Assembly (NCBI RefSeq): GCF_009208555.1
Contig: NZ_WFLI01000010.1
Span: 142,854-206,853 of the forward strand
Source of the DNA: Janthinobacterium violaceinigrum
Lineage (GTDB): Bacteria > Pseudomonadota > Gammaproteobacteria > Burkholderiales > Burkholderiaceae_D
Direction: 5' to 3'
Length of the DNA: 64,000 nucleotides
Position numbers and translations under genes: made by a program. Positions 54,155 through 62,406 of the stretch are shown here, piece after piece (position 1 is the first letter of the stretch; each line of letters begins with the position of its first letter). Below the pieces are notes generated by a model. That model was not told where the DNA came from and did not search any database. It was given only the letters and a program-made list of their open reading frames with translations.

Positions 54155-56656
54155 TCAGAACTGGTAGCGCGCGCTCAAGGCCACCTTGCGGGCGGGGCCA
54201 TGCATGCCCGAGTACCACCAGTCCGATACCGAGGCCGTGTACTTCTTGTCGAACAGGTTGGCCACGTTGACGGTCGCCGACAGCTTGTCGCTGACGTCGT
54301 AGCGCGCCATCAGGCTGGCCACCGAGTAGGCCTTCTGTTCCCAGTGCAGGGTGCGCTCGATCTGCCACGCATCGATGTCCGAATACACGCGGCTTTGCCA
54401 GTTCATGCCGCCGCCCACCGTCAGGCGATGCAGCTCGCCGGGCAGGCGGTAAGTGGTCCACAGTTTCACCAGGTGGCGCGGGAAGGTGGTCTGGATCGCC
54501 TTGCCCGTATTGTCTTCCGTCTGGCTGTACGACCACGATGCCGATATGTTCCAGTCCGGCGTGAGGGCGCCCGTCGCTTCCAGGTCCACGCCCTGCGTCC
54601 TGGCGCCCTTGATGGTGCGGTTGGCGGGATTGTTCGTGCCCGGCACGGTGTAGCCGGGGTCCGATTCGGCCAGGTTGCTCTGGCGGATCTGGTACAGCGC
54701 GGCCGAGGTGTTCAGGCGGCCATCGAGCCAGCCGCTCTTGATGCCCGCTTCGTAGGTCTTGCCCGCGCGCGGCGCCAGCAGCTTGCCATAGCGGTCTTGC
54801 GCGGCCTGCGGCTGGTAGATGGATGAATAGCTGGCGTAGAGGCTGTGCGTGGCGTCGAGGTTGAACACCAGGCCGCCATACGGCGTAAAGACGCGGCTTT
54901 CCGACGCCGGGGACTCGCCATAAAATGATACGGCAGGCGCATCCGAGATGTAGTTCTCGCTGTAGCGCAGCACCTTGGCGCCGGCGATCAGTTTCAGGCG
55001 TTCGGACAGGTTCAGGCGCGTGGCGGCATAGGCGCTGGCCTGGCGGCGCGTACTGTCGTAGGTAACGAAGGTATCGCCAAACACGGGTGCCGCGATGCGA
55101 TTCCAGCTGTACAGGTTGACGGGGGTCTGCTGGATGTCCTTGTCGAAGCGGCCATCCGTCGTGCTTTGGAAGTCGTTGTAGTCCATGCCCAGCACCAGTT
55201 CGTGCTGGCGGCCGAAGGCGCTGAACGGACCGCGCACATTGACGTCCACGCTGTTGACCTTGAGCCGGTAATCGCGGTAGTCGCCGTTCAGCATCAAGCC
55301 ATCGCCCGTAGCCTGGTCGGGAAAGGCGCTGCTCACGCTCATGTAGACGGCGCGCTCTTCCTGCGACGACTGCACGCGGTTGGCCGAGATTTTCAGCTTC
55401 CAGTCGTTCGCCAGCGCGTGTTCCAGGGTGGCGAAGACGTCGGTCGAATTGCTGCCGAAGCGGTTCGATCTGGCGGCCGGGCTGAAGGAGCGGGGCAGGT
55501 CCGTCATTGCGCCATTGCTGTAGAACAGGGGGAAGCCCAGGTAGGACAGCGACCCCTTCGAGCGGTTGCGCTGGTGCGTCACGCCGGCCGTCAGTTTCGT
55601 CGCGGCCGACAGGTCCGCTTCGATCACGCCATACACCACTTTCTTGTCGCGGCTATAGCTGTCGATGATGCTGTCGGCTTCCTCGTACAGCGTGACCAGG
55701 CGGCCGCGCAAGCTGCCTGCCTCGTTCAGCGGGCTGGAAGTGTCCGCCACGCCGCGCCGCTCGTCGCGGGAAGCCAGTTCACCTTCGACGGAGGCCTGGA
55801 ACTGCGCCGTCGGCTTCTTGCGCACCATATTGATGGCGCCCGAGGCGTCGCCCGCGCCCGTCATCAGGCCCGAGGCGCCGCGCAGCACTTCGATGCGGTC
55901 GTACAGCGCCATGTCGGCCAGGCTTTGCGACGGTATCGCATTGAGACCCAGGTTTTCCGAGTGCGTGTTGACGCCATCGAGCTGGTAGTTGGTGATCGCA
56001 TAGCCGCGCGAGGTAAAGCCGGAGCGTTCGCTGCCCAGCGAGAACAGGGTGATGCCCGGTGTCTGCGCCATCACTTGCGCGATGGTGTTCAAGCCCTGGT
56101 CCTGCATGCGCTGCTGCGTGATGACGCTGACCGACTGCGGCGTTTCCCGGATGGACAGGCCCAGCGGCGTGGCCGTGGCGATCGGCAGGGGCGAGACGTA
56201 CGCGCCCGAGCCTTCGGTCGCATCCTGCAGCGCCTTGACCGACACTTCCGGCATCATCGACAGCGCCTCGCCGCCCGTCGCCGCATCGGCCGGGCGCAGC
56301 ACGTAGCTGCCATTAGCGCTGCGCTCGGCCTTCAGGCCCGTGCCGCGCAGCACGCCGTTCAGGGCGGCCAGCACGTCGTGGCGGCCCGTCAGGCCCGCGG
56401 ATGTCTTGCCCTGCGTTTGCTCCGGCGTGAAGCTGAGGATGACCCTGGACTGGCCGGCGACCTGGCGCAGCGCCGCTGCCAGGTCGCCGGCCGGCACCTG
56501 GAAGTCCTGGCTGGCCGCTGGCGCTGCCGCCCTTTCCTGCGCCAGGGCTGGCGCCTGAACGTTCAGCAGCAGGGCCGAACCGATGAAGACGAGTTGCATG
56601 GCATGCGCCATGCGCTTGATGCGCGGCCGGGACCGGGAAGACAGAACTGGAGACAT
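54155..56656 (-). CDS. TonB-dependent siderophore receptor with signalling domain
   Basis: 833 residues. Signal peptide ends in PALAQE (about 41). An STN signalling domain (about 50-120, FQVPAGDLAAALRQVAGQSRVI form) precedes the plug (about 150-290; IRETPQSVSVITQQRMQDQG, YDRIEVLRGASGLMTGAGDASGAINMVRKKP) and a beta-barrel that ends in aromatic F833 (SARYQF). The STN domain with fecI and fecR upstream marks a FecA/FpvA-type transducer: ferric siderophore binding outside triggers sigma-factor release inside. The siderophore is not identifiable. Confidence 0.93.
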   Translation of the reverse strand: MSPVLSSRSRPRIKRMAHAMQLVFIGSALLLNVQAPALAQERAAAPAASQDFQVPAGDLAAALRQVAGQSRVILSFTPEQTQGKTSAGLTGRHDVLAALNGVLRGTGLKAERSANGSYVLRPADAATGGEALSMMPEVSVKALQDATEGSGAYVSPLPIATATPLGLSIRETPQSVSVITQQRMQDQGLNTIAQVMAQTPGITLFSLGSERSGFTSRGYAITNYQLDGVNTHSENLGLNAIPSQSLADMALYDRIEVLRGASGLMTGAGDASGAINMVRKKPTAQFQASVEGELASRDERRGVADTSSPLNEAGSLRGRLVTLYEEADSIIDSYSRDKKVVYGVIEADLSAATKLTAGVTHQRNRSKGSLSYLGFPLFYSNGAMTDLPRSFSPAARSNRFGSNSTDVFATLEHALANDWKLKISANRVQSSQEERAVYMSVSSAFPDQATGDGLMLNGDYRDYRLKVNSVDVNVRGPFSAFGRQHELVLGMDYNDFQSTTDGRFDKDIQQTPVNLYSWNRIAAPVFGDTFVTYDSTRRQASAYAATRLNLSERLKLIAGAKVLRYSENYISDAPAVSFYGESPASESRVFTPYGGLVFNLDATHSLYASYSSIYQPQAAQDRYGKLLAPRAGKTYEAGIKSGWLDGRLNTSAALYQIRQSNLAESDPGYTVPGTNNPANRTIKGARTQGVDLEATGALTPDWNISASWSYSQTEDNTGKAIQTTFPRHLVKLWTTYRLPGELHRLTVGGGMNWQSRVYSDIDAWQIERTLHWEQKAYSVASLMARYDVSDKLSATVNVANLFDKKYTASVSDWWYSGMHGPARKVALSARYQF

Positions 56657-56758
56657 GGTTACCTTGTGGTGTAGTCGTCAAAAAGAACGTTGCCTACACA
56701 GGTCACGCGAGAAGCGGAAACGGGTAAGTTTTTTTTGCGGCGGACTCAAAATAAATGC

Positions 56759-57781
56759 TCAGCGCTTCTGGCGCGCTTCCACCTGCACCCAGTAGCGCGT
56801 GCGCAGGCGCACGTCGACGGGCAGGGAATTGGGCAGCGACAGCAGCACGGCGTCCAGGTCGGCCAGCGGGAAGACGCCGGAAATGCGCAGCGCGGCGACG
56901 GCGTCGTCGCAGCCCAGCAAGCCGTGGCGGTGGCGGCTCAGTTCATGCAGGAAGTCGCGCAGCGGCATGGCGTCGGCCAGCAGCAGTCCCTGGCGCCAGG
57001 CCCAGATGTCGGGCGAGACGGCATGCGCGGGCAGCAGCTGCTGCGCCGTCATGCCGCCGCCCTGGCCCGCCTGGAGGACCAGGCTGGCGTCTCCGTGGCG
57101 CGGCAGCAGCCGGACGGCGCCTTCTTCGACGGCGACCTGGGTGCTGCCATCCGCCTGGCGTACCGAGTAGCGCGTGCCCAGCGCCTGCGCGTGGCCTTGC
57201 GCCGTTTCGACGAGGAAGGGGCGGTAGGGCAGGCCCGCTTCGCGGGCGGTGGCGATGAATACTTCGCCCTGCACCAGCTGCAGCAGACGCTGCGTGCCGC
57301 TGAAGCGGACGTTCACGGCGCTGCCGCTGTTCAGGTGCAGCTGGCTGCCGTCGGGCAGGGTCAGTTCGCGGCGCTCGCCCACGCCCGTGGACAGGTCGGC
57401 CAGCGCGGCGCGGGCAAAGTCGGGCGCGTAGGGCGAACGCGCGCCGAACCAGCCCGTGATGCCGATTGTGGAAATCCACGCCAGCAGCTGCAGGCTGTTG
57501 CGGCGCGAGAGGGGCGAGGCAGGGCGGGAACGCACATTGGGGCCTGGCAGCAGCGCCTTGCGGCTGGCCTGGGCATCGAGTTCGCGCAAGCCGCCGCTGA
57601 CGCTTTCGATGTGCTGCCACGCCCGTTCATGGTCGGGATGCGCCCGGCGCCATTCTTGCCAGGCCGTTTTTTCCGCCGGCGTGGCGACGCCGCTCATCAG
57701 GGTGGTCAGCCATTCGGCGGCCTGCATGGCGATGGCCAGGTCGATGGGCCGGCCCTGGGCGTAGACGGTGGCGCCCCGCAT
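56759..57781 (-). CDS. fecR: FecR-family anti-sigma regulator
   Basis: 340 residues from the ATG at 57781, one base after the fecI stop (TGAGATG). N-terminal DUF4880-type segment AMQAAEWLTTLMSGVATPAEKTAWQEW with HERAWQHIE, a membrane helix LLAWISTIGITGWFG (about 105-120), and a periplasmic FecR domain (GERRELTLPDGSQLHLNSGS, VEEGAVRLL). It transmits the receptor signal to FecI. The name is by family. Confidence 0.92.
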   Translation of the reverse strand: MRGATVYAQGRPIDLAIAMQAAEWLTTLMSGVATPAEKTAWQEWRRAHPDHERAWQHIESVSGGLRELDAQASRKALLPGPNVRSRPASPLSRRNSLQLLAWISTIGITGWFGARSPYAPDFARAALADLSTGVGERRELTLPDGSQLHLNSGSAVNVRFSGTQRLLQLVQGEVFIATAREAGLPYRPFLVETAQGHAQALGTRYSVRQADGSTQVAVEEGAVRLLPRHGDASLVLQAGQGGGMTAQQLLPAHAVSPDIWAWRQGLLLADAMPLRDFLHELSRHRHGLLGCDDAVAALRISGVFPLADLDAVLLSLPNSLPVDVRLRTRYWVQVEARQKR

Positions 57782-57782
57782 C

Positions 57783-58301
57783 TCAGGGGGCGGCAAAATC
57801 GGGCACGGCAAAAAAGCACAGCAGATTGGCCTTGCTCAGGTATTTTTTGACGGAGTGCGTGGTGGTGCCCAGTTCGGCGGCGATGTCGGCGTAGCTCATG
57901 CCGTCCAGGTGGGCCAGCAGGAAGGCGGCCTTGGCCTTGGCGGAAAGCTTGTCCAGCGCGCGGTCGATCAGCTGCAGCGATTCGAGCACGATGGACATCG
58001 CTTCCGGCGAGGGCGTGCAGCCTTGCGGTTGATGCAGCAGCGCGTCGAGGTAGGCCCGTTCGAGCTCCTCGCGCCGGCAATGATTGGCCAGCAGGCGCTT
58101 GGCGATGGTGGCCAGGAACGGACGCGGCTGGGCGATCCCGGCACTGCTGCGCGCAACGAAGATCTTGATGAAGGTATCCTGCGCCAGGTCGCCGGCCAGC
58201 CCCGCATCGTGCAGGCGGCGCTTCAGCCAGTGCAGCAGCCACGAGTGGTGCTCGGCATACAGGGCCTGGAAATCGGACGGCGGGGAAGGGGCGGACAGCA
58301 T
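57783..58301 (-). CDS. fecI: FecI-type ECF sigma factor
   Basis: 172 residues. Region 2 covers LYAEHHSWLLHWLKRRLHDAGLAGDLAQDTFIKIF; region 4 contains MSYADIAAELGTTTHSVKKYLSKA. Directs RNA polymerase to the receptor operon when FecR is triggered. A Fur box lies 24-40 bp upstream of the start, so iron starvation should switch on the fecI-fecR-receptor set. Confidence 0.93.
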   Translation of the reverse strand: MLSAPSPPSDFQALYAEHHSWLLHWLKRRLHDAGLAGDLAQDTFIKIFVARSSAGIAQPRPFLATIAKRLLANHCRREELERAYLDALLHQPQGCTPSPEAMSIVLESLQLIDRALDKLSAKAKAAFLLAHLDGMSYADIAAELGTTTHSVKKYLSKANLLCFFAVPDFAAP

Positions 58302-58324
58302 GCGTACAGGACGCCTTAATCTAA

Positions 58325-58341
58325 ATGAGAATTGTTCTCAT
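58325..58341. promoter_or_regulatory. Fur box upstream of fecI
   Basis: ATGAGAA-TTG-TTCTCAT, a perfect 7-3-7 inverted repeat, and TGAGAATTGTTCTCA aligns with the Fur 7-1-7 form TGATAATnATTATCA at 11 of 14 positions. It lies 24 bp before fecI. Confidence 0.8.
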
Positions 58342-58518
58342 AATAGCGCAGCGCTGCACGCCAGGCAACCGGGAAAATGGGGCGTTGCTGAAATGCGACT
58401 GTGCACGGGGCCGCGCGCGGTGGCGGATTTGCGCTGCCGCACGGCAGATGTAAAAGTTTCCTTGGCGCAAGCTTTCATGTGAGAAAATGCGGGCTGTCGA
58501 TGTGGCGCGGAGCGAAAA

Positions 58519-59190
58519 ATGATGTGGATGGTTGGCGGTGCCCTGGTTCTCCTGGTCGCCAGATTCTTATGGTTGGCCTACTTTCACCGGGTGAACGCGA
58601 TGTCGCGCCAGGCGGAAGTGATGAACTGGCTCGACATCGGCCGGGTGTCGAATGCCGATGGCGGCAAGGATATTTTGTTGGCGAGAAATGAGCGCGGTGC
58701 CCGGATCGACTGGCGCACGGGCGAGGTCTGGCTGATGAATCCCAAGGTGGCGGAGCCGTTTGCCGATTTCCTCGCCGTCGAGCGCTGGCTGACGATGCGC
58801 GACATGGGCAACAAGGCGCCGGTCGCAATGGCTGCTGCGCCCGCGCCAGAAGCAGCGGAGCCTGAAGCGGCGCCGGACGCCGGGCCCGCGCGCGATACCT
58901 TGCCCGCTTTCCAGCAAAAGGTCGATGACTGCCTGGCCAAGGCGGAGGGCGGCCAGGAATTACTGGAAACCAAGCAGGCCTTCGAGGCGGGCAGCGAGCC
59001 ATATCTTGAAGCGTCGACGGCATTGAGCACGACGGCGCTCGAGCTCGATGTTTCGCCAGCCATGGTGGCCACGTTTCATATCAGCGCGTTTGCCGCCCTG
59101 GCGGAAACGGCGGGAGCGGACAAGCTGGAACGGGTAGCGGCCAGCCTGCATGCGGCGGCCAGGCAGATCAGGGCAAGCGCCGCCGCATAA
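58519..59190 (+). CDS. Membrane-anchored hypothetical protein
   Basis: 223 residues. An N-terminal membrane helix (MMWMVGGALVLLVARFLWLAYF) is followed by a soluble part with an Ala/Pro/Glu linker (about 105-130) and a helical C-terminal half. WRTGEVWLMNPK is the most distinctive segment. Not recognised. It is followed by a hairpin shared with the minus-strand initiator tRNA gene. Confidence 0.68.
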   Translation: MMWMVGGALVLLVARFLWLAYFHRVNAMSRQAEVMNWLDIGRVSNADGGKDILLARNERGARIDWRTGEVWLMNPKVAEPFADFLAVERWLTMRDMGNKAPVAMAAAPAPEAAEPEAAPDAGPARDTLPAFQQKVDDCLAKAEGGQELLETKQAFEAGSEPYLEASTALSTTALELDVSPAMVATFHISAFAALAETAGADKLERVAASLHAAARQIRASAAA

Positions 59191-59207
59191 AGGCTGCCAG
59201 CAATGAA

Positions 59208-59242
59208 AAAGCCGCTGATCTTTTGCAAGTATCAGCGGCTTT
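59208..59242. terminator. Terminator of initiator tRNA copy A (also serves the plus-strand gene)
   Basis: AAAGCCGCTGAT (59208-59219) pairs with ATCAGCGGCTTT (59231-59242). On the minus strand it ends in T(5), right after the tRNA. Confidence 0.85.
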
Positions 59243-59249
59243 CAAGTAT

Positions 59250-59326
59250 TGGTTGCGGGGACAGGATTTGAACCTGTGACCTTCGGGTTATGAGCCCGAC
59301 GAGCTGCCAGACTGCTCCACCCCGCA
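59250..59326 (-). tRNA. Initiator tRNA-fMet(CAT), copy A
   Basis: 77 nt with CCA. Three G-C pairs in the anticodon stem (GGG/CCC around CTCATAA) identify an initiator. Position 1 is T, opposite A72, instead of the usual C1. Confidence 0.95.
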
Positions 59327-59426
59327 GGCGAATTATATATGAGTTTGCTGCATTGCGAAAGAGCTGATCGCCACTGAGGGGATTTGGCTTGCATGATGGC
59401 CACGGATATACCGCGACGCAATGGAA

Positions 59427-59461
59427 AAAGCCGCTGATCTTTTGCAAGAATCAGCGGCTTT
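59427..59461 (-). terminator. Terminator of initiator tRNA copy B
   Basis: AAAGCCGCTGAT (59427-59438) pairs with ATCAGCGGCTTT (59450-59461). It is nearly the same as the one after copy A, as the whole unit is duplicated with a 219-bp period. Confidence 0.85.
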
Positions 59462-59468
59462 CCGGTAT

Positions 59469-59545
59469 TGGTTGCGGGGACAGGATTTGAACCTGTGACC
59501 TTCGGGTTATGAGCCCGACGAGCTGCCAGACTGCTCCACCCCGCA
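59469..59545 (-). tRNA. Initiator tRNA-fMet(CAT), copy B
   Basis: Identical 77-nt copy of the initiator tRNA, 219 bp away, also with T at position 1. Confidence 0.95.
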
Positions 59546-59646
59546 GGCGAATTATAGCGGGGTTTGCTGCAATGCGCAATGGCCGTGTCTTGCGCCCGGC
59601 TTCCAGTCCCTCCAGTCCCTTTTCAAGTCCCGGTTTTGGCTGCGTT

Positions 59647-60825
59647 TCAGGCCGCGGCCAGGCGCCACAGCGACGTGACTTCCTTCGAGCGGGCCGCGTG
59701 CAGGCTGTCCGTGGCGTCCTGCGCGCGCGGGTGCGTGGGTTTCACGTCCAGGCGGTCGACGACCTTCAAGCCCGCCTGCGCTATCCACTCGAGCAATTGC
59801 GCGCGCGGGCGCAGGCCCAGGTGCTCGGCCAGGTCCGATAAAATCAGCCAGCCTTCGCCGTTTGGCTCCAGGTGGCCGGCCAGGCCGGCGAGGAAGCCGC
59901 GCAGCATGCGGCTGTCCGGATCGTAGACGGCGTATTCGATGGGCGAGCTGGGGCGCGCGGGCAGCCATGGCGGATTGCACACGACCAGCGGCGCGCGGCC
60001 GGCGGGAAACAGGTCGGCCTGCACCACGTCGACCTTGTCCTGCAAGTCGAGGCGGGCCAGGTTTTCGCGCGCGCAGGACAGGGCGCGCGGGTCCTGGTCG
60101 GTGGCGACGATGCGGGCGACGCCGCGCTGCGCCAGCACGGCGGCCAGCACGCCCGTGCCCGTACCGATGTCGAAGGCCAGGCTGGCGCGCGCAGGCAGGG
60201 GCGCGTCGGCCACCAGGCCCACGTATTCGCCGCGGATGGGCGCGAACACGCCGTAATGGGGATGGATGCGCTGGCCCAGGGCCGGCAGTTCCACGCCCGT
60301 GCGGCGCCATTCGTGCGCGCCGATCAGGCCCAGCAGCTCGCGCAGCGAAGCGACGAAGGCGTCTTCGCCACGGCCATACGCTTCATTGCACGCCAGTTTC
60401 ACGTCCGGCGCGCGGCGCAGCGGGATCGTGTAATCGGCATCAAAAGGCAGCAGCAGCATGGCCAGGGTGCGCGCGCGCTGCGACTGGGCCTGGCGGTGCA
60501 GGTGGAACGCTTCCGTGGCGGTGGGTTCCGGTTTTGCCAGCTTGGCGGCCTTGGCCTTCTTGCTGGGCTTGTCATTCTTGTGGTCGGCGCGCCGCGCCAG
60601 CGCCTGCAGCAGCTGGCGCGCGTTCTGGAAGTCGCCGCGCCACAGCATGGCGGTGCCTTCGCAGGCCAGGCGGTAGGCCTGGTCGGCCGTCGTGCGGTCG
60701 TCGGCGATGACGACGCGCTTGGGCGGCGGCATGCCGCTTTCCGAACGCCAGCGGGCCGAATGTTCGGCGCCGTTTTCGCTCCAGTGGATCTGCGGATGAA
60801 CGGTAGGTGAAGAGGTGTCGGACAT
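59647..60825 (-). CDS. Class I SAM-dependent methyltransferase with NPPW motif
   Basis: 392 residues from the ATG at 60825 (MSDTSSPTVHPQIHW…). An N-terminal domain of about 190 residues with a Lys/Ala-rich loop (KPSKKAKAAKLAKP) precedes a methyltransferase domain: motif I AFDIGTGTGVLAAVL (about 225), ATDQDPRAL, and VVCNPPWLPA (motif IV). NPPW/NPPY is typical of enzymes that methylate a planar nitrogen, such as rRNA or release-factor methylases (RlmG/PrmC-like). The N-terminal domain is not one I recognise. Substrate unknown. Confidence 0.82.
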   Translation of the reverse strand: MSDTSSPTVHPQIHWSENGAEHSARWRSESGMPPPKRVVIADDRTTADQAYRLACEGTAMLWRGDFQNARQLLQALARRADHKNDKPSKKAKAAKLAKPEPTATEAFHLHRQAQSQRARTLAMLLLPFDADYTIPLRRAPDVKLACNEAYGRGEDAFVASLRELLGLIGAHEWRRTGVELPALGQRIHPHYGVFAPIRGEYVGLVADAPLPARASLAFDIGTGTGVLAAVLAQRGVARIVATDQDPRALSCARENLARLDLQDKVDVVQADLFPAGRAPLVVCNPPWLPARPSSPIEYAVYDPDSRMLRGFLAGLAGHLEPNGEGWLILSDLAEHLGLRPRAQLLEWIAQAGLKVVDRLDVKPTHPRAQDATDSLHAARSKEVTSLWRLAAA

Positions 60826-60884
60826 GGGACTCAATCGATAGAAGGTGGGCGCGCGGCATGGTCGCCTGCGCAGGCCGTCTTCCA

Positions 60885-61763
60885 TTATACGTCGCTGGCC
60901 GTGCTCTTTGCGGTGTCCGTGCCATAGGCCAGTGCCAGCGCGCGGGCGCGCGCCTGCTCTTCCGGCGTGGATGCTGGCGCTTTCTTGCCCGCCTCGGCGG
61001 CATCAAAGCTTCTGTCCGGCTGCACCAGCTTGAGCAGACGCAAGCTCAGGCTGCCCGCCAGGTCGCCTTCCTTGCCGCTGGCGCTGGCCCCATCGGATGG
61101 GCTGGCGGTGGAATTGCCATTGAAGATGCTGCTTTGTAATTGCTGGCCCAGCAACTGGAACAGGTCGTGCAGATTGCCTGCGAAGTGCGTGGCGGGCAAC
61201 TCTTTGGCGGGCAGGGTGCCGTCATCGGCGGAGCTGGCTTCTTCGTCGGCTTCTTGCGTTTGCTCAAGGACGCCTGCGCTGATGTTCGACTGGTATTGCA
61301 CTTCCAGTTCGAAGTCGAAGGTCTGGCCATCGGCCGTGGTGATCTTGCCCTTGCCGATGAAATGCGCGTTTTCATCGAGGCTGAAGGCGGCGGCGCGGCT
61401 GCTGCCGCTGGCGCCCGAGACGCTGGCGCTTCCGCTGCTGACGCTGGAGCCGGCCTGCAGGTCGACCGAATCGAAGGCGATGCTGGCGCCGTCGCCGAAC
61501 AGCTGGCGCGTCATGGTGGAGAGAAAATCCTGCGCCACGTCGACGGTGGCGTTGCCCAGTGTATCCGTGCGCTGTTCCAGCCCCTTGGCCGACAGGTCCA
61601 GGCCATTTTTCGACAGGGCCACCACGTCCTGCGCCGTGCGCTGCATCAGGGGCGAAGCGGCGAGCCCGGCCGTGCCGGCGCCCGTTTTTTGCGGCGTTTG
61701 CCCTGGCACGGTAGTGGCGGCAGGCTGGCGCGAGCCGGAAAGGAGGGCGGGAAGCTGGGACAT
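60885..61763 (-). CDS. Unknown protein behind a FliA-type promoter
   Basis: 292 residues, no signal peptide. Ser/Ala/Gly-rich N-terminus (about 1-40), then ALSKNGLDLSAKGLEQRTDTLGN and VAQDFLSTMTRQLFGDGASIAFDSVDLQAGSS, then a probable beta segment AAFSLDENAHFIGKGKITTADGQTFDFELEVQY. The latter two blocks look conserved in form, with loops of low complexity between. A FliA-type promoter 40 bp upstream suggests expression with late flagellar genes. I do not recognise the family; export or a flagellar role is not shown by the protein itself. Confidence 0.7.
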   Translation of the reverse strand: MSQLPALLSGSRQPAATTVPGQTPQKTGAGTAGLAASPLMQRTAQDVVALSKNGLDLSAKGLEQRTDTLGNATVDVAQDFLSTMTRQLFGDGASIAFDSVDLQAGSSVSSGSASVSGASGSSRAAAFSLDENAHFIGKGKITTADGQTFDFELEVQYQSNISAGVLEQTQEADEEASSADDGTLPAKELPATHFAGNLHDLFQLLGQQLQSSIFNGNSTASPSDGASASGKEGDLAGSLSLRLLKLVQPDRSFDAAEAGKKAPASTPEEQARARALALAYGTDTAKSTASDV

Positions 61764-61803
61764 GGTCGGTTCTAGTCGGATCTATATGGGCTGTGTACTG
61801 TCA

Positions 61804-61830
61804 TTAACGACATCCGCTGCCCATACTTTA
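61804..61830 (-). promoter_or_regulatory. FliA-type promoter of the 60885-61763 gene
   Basis: On the minus strand: TAAAGTAT (61830-61823), 11-nt spacer, GTCGTTAA (61811-61804). It matches the FliA consensus at 7 of 8 and 6 of 8 positions with exact spacing and lies about 40 bp before the start codon. Confidence 0.55.
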
Positions 61831-61834
61831 ACCA

Positions 61835-62044
61835 TCAGTGGTGGTGCGACCAGCTACCATCTGCCGATTCCAGGTAGGACTTGACGGCATCGGCCTGGCC
61901 CGTGGCGTGACGCTTGAGTTCGCCGCATGCGCAAATGCCCTGGTAAGGCTGGATATGCGAGCAGGCGGAGACTTTCTGCAGGTAGACCTGCATGGATTTG
62001 TGACATTTTACGCACTTGAAGGTGAGGCTGCGGGCGGCTTTCAT
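61835..62044 (-). CDS. Small zinc-ribbon-like protein
   Basis: 69 residues, ATG at 62044 after AAGGAAACCC. CVKCHK (about 11-16) and later CSHIQPYQGICACGE give two cysteine groups that may hold zinc; the end is SWSHHH. The ribosome site and conserved-looking cysteine pattern support a real gene. Function unknown. The FliA-type promoter of the next minus-strand gene begins five bases past its stop. Confidence 0.68.
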   Translation of the reverse strand: MKAARSLTFKCVKCHKSMQVYLQKVSACSHIQPYQGICACGELKRHATGQADAVKSYLESADGSWSHHH

Positions 62045-62222
62045 GGGTTTCCTTGAACTGTTGCGGGGCGTAGGCGGTGCCTATGCGAAGGCGGCGATTT
62101 TAACGCACTCCGGCCATCGTTACACGTTGTTGCATCTGCGCCACGCGGACGTCAACTGAATCCGCGCCATGACGTTGAGCGTATATAGGAGGTCGTCTGA
62201 CCGCCATTGAAGAGGTAGCACC

Positions 62223-62390
62223 ATGGACAAGCGTGACAAGGAAAAGCCAGCACAGCCCGCCAAGGAGCTGGTGAGGAAATGGTTGAAAGCGGAACTGGAA
62301 CAGCGCCGGCCGCCGCCCGACCCCGAGCAGATCCGCCGCGAACTGGGCTGGGATTTACTCAGGCTGGGCCGCGAACCGCTGCCTCGATGA
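62223..62390 (+). CDS. Very small basic protein (55 aa)
   Basis: 55 residues, ATG at 62223 to TGA at 62390 (MDKRDKEKPAQPAKELVRKW…). Highly charged and probably helical: KWLKAELEQRRPPPDPEQIRRELGWDLL. AGAGG lies upstream but the match to a ribosome site is moderate. Codon use (third-position G/C) agrees with a gene. It is convergent with the last gene. Unknown function. Confidence 0.5.
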   Translation: MDKRDKEKPAQPAKELVRKWLKAELEQRRPPPDPEQIRRELGWDLLRLGREPLPR

Positions 62391-62406
62391 CGCCTTTGCC
62401 ACGCCG

